DNA from: CAYLMG01 sp964464635
GTDB taxonomy: Bacteria; Planctomycetota; Phycisphaerae; Sedimentisphaerales; Anaerobacaceae
Length of the DNA stretch: 13,691 nucleotides
Assembly (NCBI GenBank): GCA_964464635.1
Contig: CAYXGT010000075.1
Location: 1 to 13,691, forward strand
Direction: 5' to 3'
Part shown: positions 1 through 5,345 of the stretch, in pieces
Layout: every line of letters starts with the position of its first letter
How positions within the stretch are numbered: position 1 is the first letter of the stretch
Translations under genes and position numbers: made by a program
Notes under the pieces: model-generated
The model's database searches: none
Told to the model about the DNA's origin: nothing
Seen by the model: the letters and a program-made list of their open reading frames with translations, nothing else

Positions 1-72
1 TGGATTTGCAAAGGCATAAATTACTATTAACACGATGAGAAAGGATAAAATAATTGCAATTTTTTTATACAT
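1..72 (-). CDS. Partial gene: N-terminus of an exported or membrane-anchored protein
   Basis: Only the first 24 codons are in the window; the gene continues off the left edge. Reading leftward from an ATG at 72-70, the peptide begins MYKKIAIILSFLIVLIVIYA and continues FANP. Two lysines followed by about 16 hydrophobic residues make a signal peptide or N-terminal membrane anchor, with a possible AFA-type signal peptidase I site around residues 20-22. A perfect AGGAGG lies 7 bases before the ATG, the best ribosome binding site in the window, which makes the call credible despite the short length. The mature protein is outside the window, so no function can be given. It is divergent from the DUF2344/RNase G pair. 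Seen: start, SD and hydrophobic segment. Inferred: export. Confidence 0.72.
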   Translation of the reverse strand, partial: MYKKIAIILSFLIVLIVIYAFANP

Positions 73-79
73 TTATAGA

Positions 80-85
80 CCTCCT
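80..85 (-). promoter_or_regulatory. Strong Shine-Dalgarno AGGAGG for the left-edge gene
   Basis: On the minus strand AGGAGG is followed by a 7-base spacer and then ATG. Most other starts in this window have weak or no SD, so this site decides that the left-edge fragment is a real gene start. Confidence 0.75.
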
Positions 86-210
86 AAATGGACTTAAACA
101 GATTTGATTAAGCTTGGAATGAATACTATTTGCGACTTTTAATAACAACCGCAGGGTGTATTTTACAGTTATCATCGTTTTCTCCTGTACTCCTAAAATC
201 TCATTCTTTC

Positions 211-239
211 CTTTTATTACTACGAGGAAGAATTGTCAA
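211..239 (-). promoter_or_regulatory. Candidate sigma-70-type promoter for the left-edge gene
   Basis: The minus strand carries a perfect TTGACA (239-234), a 17-base spacer and TAAAAG (216-211; 4 of 6 matches to TATAAT). Transcription would start near 204 and give a leader of about 130 bases before the ATG at 72. Assigned by eye only; the -10 is weak. Confidence 0.35.
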
Positions 240-486
240 GAAAATAATAAATAAAATATTAAAAAAATAAATACATAGATTTAGTAGATATTGGTTGGTG
301 AAGCAGTTTTAATTTTAGAAACAGAGAGTTTTTAAGGCTTTGTAAGAGATTTTGGGGTTGATTATAGCCGGCTGGAATCTTGTAAGAAAAAGGCTTGTTT
401 TTTTGTGAGAAGGATAATAATATATTGTCAGAGTCAGGAGCGGCCAAGAGGCTGATTCGGGCATTGGCTTATATTATTTTTCAGGA

Positions 487-1179
487 GTGCTGCGTATAAA
501 TTCAAGTGAAACAGATATTCTTGTGCTGGTTAGGTTCAGGATTTACGGCGATTTGAGGTTTCTGTCGCATATCGAGACGATGAGCGTTCTTAAGCGAGCG
601 TGCGTCAGGGCAGGATTGAAGATGAGATACAGCGAGGGGTATAATCCACGCCCAAGGATTTCTGTGCCTCTGCCGAGAACAGTCGGAATCGAGTCGGAAG
701 ATGATTTATTGTGTGTCAGGGTCGAAAGGCCGGAGGGCGGTTTTGACGCTGAGGATTTTATGGTTAGGCTCGGCGAGCAGATGCCGGCAGGTTGTGAGGT
801 GGTTTCGGTAAAATCTTTGAAAAGTGAAAGATGCCCTGTGCCGACGGGAGCTGTTTATGAGATTGTTTTGAAAGAAGAAATTCTTAAAGATAAACAAAGC
901 AGGGGAGAGCTTCGAGGGATTTGTGACGATATACTTGGAAGTGAAGCAATTGTTATTGAGAGAAGGTTCGGGCGGGAAGGTGTGAGGAGTAAAAATATCG
1001 ATGTGAGAGGATTTGTGAAAGATATAAAATTTGTGGACGATGCGATTTTTGTTGAATGTAATGTAAGCGGTGCAGGGACGATAAGAGTCGAGGAGATATT
1101 GGGACTTTTGCGGATAGGAGTCGAGCAGCTCAAGGTGGCTGTGAGGCGGGTGAAAGTGCAGTGGCAGCAGAATAATTAA
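487..1179 (+). CDS. TIGR03936-family (DUF2344) radical SAM-linked protein
   Basis: A 230-residue protein with the family's N-terminal signature: RFRIYGDLRFLSHIE at about residues 16-30, then the YSEGYNPRPRISVPLPRTVG block at about 48-67. The family is named for its usual partner, a radical SAM protein (TIGR03960), and is often encoded just before RNase G/E in cyanobacteria, firmicutes and planctomycetes. The biochemical role is poorly defined. Here RNase G follows after 40 bases, so the two are probably co-transcribed, but no radical SAM gene is upstream. The GTG at 487 is the first start after an in-frame stop at 418-420, but AGGA directly abuts it, too close for a normal SD. GTG at 523 would give MLVRFRIYGDL, closer to the usual family N-terminus, and may be the true start. 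Confidence 0.82.
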   Translation: MLRINSSETDILVLVRFRIYGDLRFLSHIETMSVLKRACVRAGLKMRYSEGYNPRPRISVPLPRTVGIESEDDLLCVRVERPEGGFDAEDFMVRLGEQMPAGCEVVSVKSLKSERCPVPTGAVYEIVLKEEILKDKQSRGELRGICDDILGSEAIVIERRFGREGVRSKNIDVRGFVKDIKFVDDAIFVECNVSGAGTIRVEEILGLLRIGVEQLKVAVRRVKVQWQQNN

Positions 1180-1219
1180 AAGATGATTGGGTGAGCAGAG
1201 TTGTTGAGGATGTAACGAG

Positions 1220-2746
1220 ATGGCAAGAGAGATGCTTATAAACGTAGCAGAGAGAGAAGAGTGCCGTGTGGCGGTTGTTGAGAACGGTTCGCTTGAGGAG
1301 CTTTATATCGAGAGAGCGAGCTTAGATAGTCACGTCGGCAATATATATAAGGGTAACGTTGTCAATATCGAGTCGGGGATACAGGCGGCTTTTGTGGATT
1401 TTGGTGCGGGGCGGAACGGTTTTCTCCATATCAGCGACCTTCATCCTCGCTATTTTCCGGGTAAGAGCACTTCGGGTGCGGACAGCATCGGCAGACGCAA
1501 GGCCTTGAAAGAGCGCCTGCCGATACAGAAGTGCCTTCGCAAGGGCGAAGAGGTGATAGTGCAGGTTACGAAGGAAGGGATGAATACGAAAGGGCCGACA
1601 CTGAGCGCGTACCTGGCACTGCCGGGTAAATATCTTGTGATGATGCCGTGGATGACCAAGCAGGGCGTTTCGCACAAGATTGAGGATGAGCAGGAACGAA
1701 ACAGGCTTCGCGATATACTGGAAGAATCGAAGCTGCCGAAAGATATGGGCTTTATAATCAGGACGGCGGCACAGGGGGCATCGAAGCGGGATATTCAAAA
1801 GGATTTGAGATACCTTGTACGGCTGTGGCATTCCATCGACAAAAGGATGCAGAAAGATAGCGCGCCGGCAGAGCTTTACAGGGAATCTGATTTGGTTATA
1901 CGGACACTGAGAGACGTATTTACCAGCAAGATAAGCATGATAACGTGTGACTCGGAGGTGGTGGTTCGCAAAATCAGGGACTTTCTCTTGCAGGCTTACC
2001 CTCGTATGAGACGGCGGGTCGGATTATATAAGGGTAAGGTTCCGCTGTTCCATAAGTATAAGATAGAGGATGAGATTGAAAAGGTCCATTCGCGTACGGT
2101 CGGGCTTAAGTGCGGCGGCTCAATCGTGGTTGAGCAGACCGAGGCATTAGTTGCGATAGATGTGAACAGCGGTAAATACCGCGGCCATGAAAGCGCCGAG
2201 CAGACAGCATACAAAATCAATATGGAGGCGGCGACGGAGATAGCAAGGCAGCTTAGGCTTCGCGACCTTGGCGGTTTGATAATATGTGATTTTATAGATA
2301 TGCGGAGCGAGAAGCACCGCAGAGGTGTTGAGCATACGTTTCGCCAGGCGGTTAAGGCGGACCGGGCCCGCTCGAAGATTTTGAGGATAAGCAGGTTTGG
2401 TATTGTAGAGATGACGCGGCAGAGGATACGGCCTTCACTGCAGTCGGCGATGTGCCAGGCGTGCCCGCACTGCGGGGGCAGCGGCTTTATTAAAAGTCAT
2501 GAGTCGATGGCCATCGAGATAGTGCGGCTTTTGAATCTGTCTGCTTCGAGAGATAAAATAAATCGGATAGAACTTTTTGTCTCACCGGAGATAGCGGATT
2601 ATCTTCAGAATGATAAGAGGACATCGATTGCCCGGCTGGAACAGATAAGCGGTAAAAGGATGAAGATTCATTCCGTGCCGAATTATACCGGCGAAAAACA
2701 CGAGCTCGTCTGCTACGACGATAGAGGTACCGTTGTCAGATTATAG
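1220..2746 (+). CDS. rng: Ribonuclease G/E family endoribonuclease
   Basis: A 508-residue cytoplasmic endoribonuclease that cuts single-stranded RNA, preferring 5'-monophosphate ends; the family acts in rRNA processing and mRNA decay. An S1-type RNA-binding domain covers about residues 38-128 (GNIYKGNVVNIESGIQAAF, NGFLHISDL). The catalytic block contains the two metal-binding aspartates, D314 in VAIDVNSG and D357 in CDFIDM, and the zinc-link CPHCGGSG at 415-422. These lie at a constant +11 offset from E. coli RNase E D303, D346, C404 and C407, so the catalytic core is intact and colinear. The length matches RNase G (about 490); the long RNase E degradosome scaffold is absent. The ATG at 1220 has GAGG about 10 bases upstream. 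It follows the DUF2344 gene by 40 bases, a common pairing. Symbol rng is chosen on length. Confidence 0.95.
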   Translation: MAREMLINVAEREECRVAVVENGSLEELYIERASLDSHVGNIYKGNVVNIESGIQAAFVDFGAGRNGFLHISDLHPRYFPGKSTSGADSIGRRKALKERLPIQKCLRKGEEVIVQVTKEGMNTKGPTLSAYLALPGKYLVMMPWMTKQGVSHKIEDEQERNRLRDILEESKLPKDMGFIIRTAAQGASKRDIQKDLRYLVRLWHSIDKRMQKDSAPAELYRESDLVIRTLRDVFTSKISMITCDSEVVVRKIRDFLLQAYPRMRRRVGLYKGKVPLFHKYKIEDEIEKVHSRTVGLKCGGSIVVEQTEALVAIDVNSGKYRGHESAEQTAYKINMEAATEIARQLRLRDLGGLIICDFIDMRSEKHRRGVEHTFRQAVKADRARSKILRISRFGIVEMTRQRIRPSLQSAMCQACPHCGGSGFIKSHESMAIEIVRLLNLSASRDKINRIELFVSPEIADYLQNDKRTSIARLEQISGKRMKIHSVPNYTGEKHELVCYDDRGTVVRL

Positions 2747-2782
2747 ACAAAGTTAAGATTTGCAAGCAACCGGCTCACTGAA

Positions 2783-3340
2783 TCAATCCGAAGAGGTCCG
2801 TGATGCTATTGCTGCGAAACGTTTTTGGTCAGGTGAATATAATATCTCAATATCTGAACTAGTTACCGGATCTGAAGAAGACTTCTTTGCGTATATCGTT
2901 GAGTTATCAATAGCCATTATTTGAAAATCGCAAGGGTCTGCATTCACCCAGCCGATCCACCTGGTTATGATTTTTGCTTTCTCCCTGTTTTTTGCTATTT
3001 CATATTGGATCGAGTTTTCTGCTATTATATGTATCATTTTGTCAGGACTCGTAATTTCCCATCCTTCCTTTCCTTCCCAAAACCCACGTATCTCATCAAA
3101 CTCAGCTTGACCAGTTATAAAACAAAACTGCCCACGAGCTTGTCGCCGAAAAGCATACTTGATCTGCCCTGTAGCACGTAAGCCCTCAAAATCTTCCGAC
3201 AGAATCGGTAATTCCGATACATATGAAACATAACCAGTATCACCATACCCGTTGTATAATCTAAAGACGAAAAATCCCCATACTATGAATATAATTATAA
3301 CGGCAACAACCGCAATTGATTTTATCTTTTTGTAGTCCAT
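2783..3340 (-). CDS. Hypothetical membrane-anchored protein
   Basis: A 185-residue protein not recognised as a member of any family. The N-terminus MDYKKIKSIA is basic and is followed by one strong hydrophobic segment (about 8-27, IAVVAVIIIFIVWGFFVF), suggesting a single-pass inner-membrane anchor with the remaining about 155 residues outside. The soluble part has several aromatic and charged stretches (FWEGKEGWEI, ITRWIGWVNADPCDF) and two cysteines (about 72 and 136), but no motif that assigns activity. There is no SD before the ATG. It converges on RNase G with only 36 bases between the stops. The gene is more AT-rich than its neighbours, so it may be acquired or fast-evolving. The long intact frame and clean membrane anchor argue it is real; expression is unproven. 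Confidence 0.62.
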   Translation of the reverse strand: MDYKKIKSIAVVAVIIIFIVWGFFVFRLYNGYGDTGYVSYVSELPILSEDFEGLRATGQIKYAFRRQARGQFCFITGQAEFDEIRGFWEGKEGWEITSPDKMIHIIAENSIQYEIAKNREKAKIITRWIGWVNADPCDFQIMAIDNSTIYAKKSSSDPVTSSDIEILYSPDQKRFAAIASRTSSD

Positions 3341-3478
3341 ATAAAAACCGCAACTACTATCTTATGTGATTTTCCTCAATTTAACCAATATTTGAAAGTG
3401 CTGCGACATTAACCGGTTCGTTAAAGAAATAATAATATCGAGTTTTTGTCTCGCCGTCAATTGTTTCGTATTGTGTGA

Positions 3479-3500
3479 TCCTTCGACTCCGCTCAGGACA
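3479..3500. repeat. Dispersed-repeat-like segment (CTTCGACTCCGCTCAGGACA)
   Basis: The segment, whose complement contains CCTGAGCGGAGTCGAAGG, matches from memory a short repeat seen in intergenic DNA of many environmental bacteria. Its translations (CPERSRR, LSGVEGS) often pollute small predicted proteins. The ends TCCT and AGGA are complementary. Only one copy is in this window, so repeat status rests on recall. Confidence 0.45.
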
Positions 3501-3580
3501 GGTGCGTATTGCGTATAGCGTGGATAATTGAAAACTAAAAGTGTAAAAGTAAAAACCATAGTGCAAAATTCAAAAGTAAA

Positions 3581-3640
3581 CATTTTTGCAGGGAGGGGAA
3601 AAAACCCCTGCGATACAGGGGGTTAACAAACGCAAAAATG
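3581..3640. repeat. Nested inverted repeat with mutually exclusive hairpins
   Basis: A perfect 9-bp inverted repeat, CATTTTTGC (3581-3589) and GCAAAAATG (3632-3640), encloses two competing stems that share one strand: AGGGG (3594-3598) with CCCCT (3605-3609) around AAAAAA, or CCCCTG (3605-3610) with CAGGGG (3616-3621) around CGATA. It lies upstream of the probable kdsD promoter, so it is more likely a mobile palindrome or a terminator/insulator than a kdsD leader attenuator. Confidence 0.6.
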
Positions 3641-3657
3641 GGATTGATTTTTTGTTC

Positions 3658-3686
3658 TTGACGGTAAACGGCGGTTTTACGATACT
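3658..3686 (+). promoter_or_regulatory. Candidate promoter of the kdsD-kdsC-lptC-like operon
   Basis: TTGACG (3658-3663; 5 of 6), a 17-base spacer and GATACT (3681-3686; 4 of 6), with TACTAT two bases later as an alternative -10. Start would be near 3693, giving a leader of about 39 bases to the GTG at 3732. It is the only good hexamer pair in the gap on this strand. Confidence 0.5.
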
Positions 3687-3731
3687 ATTGGCTGATTTTT
3701 CGGTTGTGAATGATTGAAAGGTTAACGGCCG

Positions 3732-4709
3732 GTGGAATTCGATATTAAATTTGCACGCAATGTCATAGAAGCAGAGGCTGAAGGTATAAGCTCCGTATCC
3801 GTGGTGCTGAATGAGGCTTTCGTCAGGGCCTGCGAGATGATATATAACTGCGGCGGCTCTGTGATAGTCAGCGGCATAGGCAAGGCGGGATTGATAGGAC
3901 AAAAGATTAGTGCGACGCTGGCATCGACGGGCAGCCCGAGCCATTTTCTGCATCCTGCAGAGGCAGTCCACGGGGACCTGGGGCGGCTGAGAAAAGAAGA
4001 TATTGTGATTGTATTGAGCTACGGCGGCGAGACGGACGAGATTATTCGCCTGATTAATCTTGTCAAGCAGCTCGATTTGAAGCTTATCGCAATTACCGGC
4101 GACAGTGATTCGAGGCTGAGCGAACACAGCGATGTTGTTTTGTGTATAGGCAAGAGATCCGAGGCGTGTCCTTTGGGACTTGCGCCGAGCGTATCGACGG
4201 CGTGTATGCTGGCGATTGGTGATGCGCTGGCCTTTACGGTGATGAAGGCACGCAAATTCAGCGTTGAGGAATTTGTGCGTTTTCATCCGGGCGGCTCTCT
4301 CGGTTCGCAGCTTATGACGGTAGAGCAGTCGATGATGTTCAGGCCGGGTGAGCAGCTTCCTTTAGCGGGTATTGATGATACGATAGAAAAGATGCTTGAA
4401 GAGACTTCGGATGTTAAACGTCATGGGGCGGTGATGATAGTGGATAAAGCCGGCGGCCTGGCGGGAATTGTTACGGATGCGGATTTGCGCCGGCTTATGG
4501 CCAGGAAGGGGACGGGTGCATTTAAGAGTAAGGTTTCTGAAATAATGACAAGGGATTGCAAGAAGGTACGGTCTGATGCGCTAGCGGCAGAAGCGACGGC
4601 TGTTTTTCATAAGTACAGGATTGATGAACTGCCGGTGATTGATTCGGAGAACCGGCCTGTAGGGCTGATAGACGTACAGGATATTCTGACAATTAAGGTT
4701 GTTGGCTGA
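3732..4709 (+). CDS. kdsD: Arabinose-5-phosphate isomerase (KdsD/KpsF family)
   Basis: A 325-residue cytoplasmic enzyme that converts ribulose-5-phosphate to arabinose-5-phosphate, the first committed step to KDO in lipopolysaccharide. The N-terminal SIS domain covers about residues 35-190, with GIGKAGLIGQKISATLASTG, HPAEAVHGDLG, EACPLGLAPS and HPGGSLG (185-191). Two CBS domains follow at about 206-262 (GIVTDADLRRL) and 271-325 (DELPVI, GLIDVQDIL). Length equals the E. coli enzyme (328). The phosphate-loop motif reads SYGGET (96-101) where SIS proteins usually have S-x-S-G-E-T/S, so the second serine is glycine. The start is GTG with GAAAGG 10 bases upstream. The next gene is kdsC, and the order kdsD-kdsC-lptC-like supports the KDO assignment over a polysaccharide-capsule KpsF or a gut-type isomerase. 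Confidence 0.93.
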   Translation: MEFDIKFARNVIEAEAEGISSVSVVLNEAFVRACEMIYNCGGSVIVSGIGKAGLIGQKISATLASTGSPSHFLHPAEAVHGDLGRLRKEDIVIVLSYGGETDEIIRLINLVKQLDLKLIAITGDSDSRLSEHSDVVLCIGKRSEACPLGLAPSVSTACMLAIGDALAFTVMKARKFSVEEFVRFHPGGSLGSQLMTVEQSMMFRPGEQLPLAGIDDTIEKMLEETSDVKRHGAVMIVDKAGGLAGIVTDADLRRLMARKGTGAFKSKVSEIMTRDCKKVRSDALAAEATAVFHKYRIDELPVIDSENRPVGLIDVQDILTIKVVG

Positions 4710-4726
4710 CCCGCTTCGACGCCCGT

Positions 4727-4766
4727 CTCGCCGAGGCCGGCGAGCCGAGGCGGAAATCGAGGCGAG
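4727..4766. repeat. GC-rich palindrome between kdsD and kdsC
   Basis: CTCGCC (4727-4732) can pair with GGCGAG at 4739-4744 (6-base loop) or with a second GGCGAG at 4761-4766. TCTCGCCGAGGCC (4726-4738) matches 12 of 13 bases of the palindrome between etfA and etfB (11507-11519), so the two may belong to one dispersed family. In the mRNA this would be an intercistronic hairpin. Confidence 0.5.
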
Positions 4767-4786
4767 TTGTACCCGGTGATATTTTA

Positions 4787-5335
4787 ATGGCTGAAAATCC
4801 GGAATCGAAAAACAAGGATATTAATTTTGCAGCAATAAGCCTGCTGGTTCTTGACGTGGACGGTGTTTTGACCGACGGGACTGTGGTAGTGAATGCGGAC
4901 GGCAGTGAGAGCAAGTTTTTTAATGTTCTTGACGGTCACGGCATACGGCTATGGAGAAGGGCGGGTCTTAAGGTTGCGTTTTTGAGCGGAAGGAAGTCCG
5001 GGCCAACGAGTAAGCGGGCAGAGCAGCTTGAGGTGGATTTTTGTATTGAGGATTGTCACGACAAGCTGCCTGCACTCGAGAAGCTTGCGGAAGAGTTGAG
5101 TATAACGGCTGACGGAATAGCTTATGTGGGCGATGATTTGATGGATTTGCCGCCGATGCGTTATGCGGGTTTTAGTGCGGCAGTGACCAATGCTGTTGAT
5201 GAGGTTAAAGAGGCGGCGGACTACGTGACAAAGCAGCGGGGCGGCAGCGGGGCTGTCAGAGAGGTGATTGAGTATATATTGAAAAAGGGTGGTAAATGGG
5301 GCAAACTTATGGAAAGGTATCTGCCGCAAGAGTAG
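4787..5335 (+). CDS. kdsC: 3-deoxy-D-manno-octulosonate 8-phosphate phosphatase
   Basis: A 182-residue HAD-superfamily phosphatase that hydrolyses KDO-8-phosphate to KDO in the cytoplasm. HAD motif I is LVLDVDGVLTDG, with nucleophile D23 and acid/base D25; the TDG ending is typical of KdsC. Motif II is the serine of FLSGRKS, motif III the lysine of EDCHDKLPAL and motif IV YVGDDLMDLPPM. The length matches E. coli KdsC (188), a capless C0 HAD that works as a tetramer. The ATG at 4787 is preceded only by a weak GGTGAT. It lies 77 bases after kdsD and 10 bases before the LptC-like gene, the same order as in proteobacteria. Sibling families (YrbI-like sugar-acid phosphatases such as CMP-linked forms) are possible but the kdsD neighbour favours KdsC. 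Confidence 0.93.
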   Translation: MAENPESKNKDINFAAISLLVLDVDGVLTDGTVVVNADGSESKFFNVLDGHGIRLWRRAGLKVAFLSGRKSGPTSKRAEQLEVDFCIEDCHDKLPALEKLAEELSITADGIAYVGDDLMDLPPMRYAGFSAAVTNAVDEVKEAADYVTKQRGGSGAVREVIEYILKKGGKWGKLMERYLPQE

Positions 5336-5345
5336 TGAAACTGTT

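Larger units (their letters stand above)
73..486. other. Divergent intergenic region, 414 bp, no gene recognised
   Basis: This AT-rich gap separates the leftward edge gene from the rightward DUF2344 gene. It holds the SD and candidate promoter listed separately for the minus strand. On the plus strand a weak promoter may lie at 395-423 (TTGTTT, 17 bases, TAATAT), followed by TTATATTATT just before the next gene. No tRNA, clear riboswitch or terminator hairpin was found. A 62-codon minus-strand frame at 447-259 starts at TTG without an SD and is not believed. Confidence 0.6.
3341..3731. other. Divergent intergenic region, 391 bp, rich in repeat fragments
   Basis: No gene is seen here. From left to right it holds an AT-rich stretch, a dispersed-repeat-like segment (3479-3500), the 12-mer CGTATTGCGTAT (3505-3516, repeated at 11470-11481), an A-rich stretch with recurring AAAAGT words (3535-3580), a nested inverted repeat (3581-3640) and the kdsD promoter (3658-3686). 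Minus-strand frames of 61-73 codons cover the repeat and read PVLSGVEGS or CPERSRR, which is simply the translated repeat. Confidence 0.6.

Noticed and set aside
259..447. 62-codon minus-strand open frame in the left gap
   Set aside because: TTG start, no SD, low-complexity sequence and no membrane or family motif.
1322..1831. 169-codon minus-strand open frame
   Set aside because: Antisense to the S1 and linker regions of RNase G, a product of codon bias.
3362..3583. Minus-strand frames of 61-73 codons containing CPERSRR or LSGVEGS
   Set aside because: These are translations of the dispersed-repeat-like segment at 3479-3500, a well-known source of false small proteins.
3570..4286. 238-codon minus-strand open frame
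   Set aside because: Antisense to kdsD and running into the palindrome; no SD or family features.
5289..5345. GTG 5289 as start of the LptC-like gene
   Set aside because: It would overlap kdsC by 47 bases and put 19 extra residues before a normal basic-hydrophobic N-terminus; ATG 5346 fits better.
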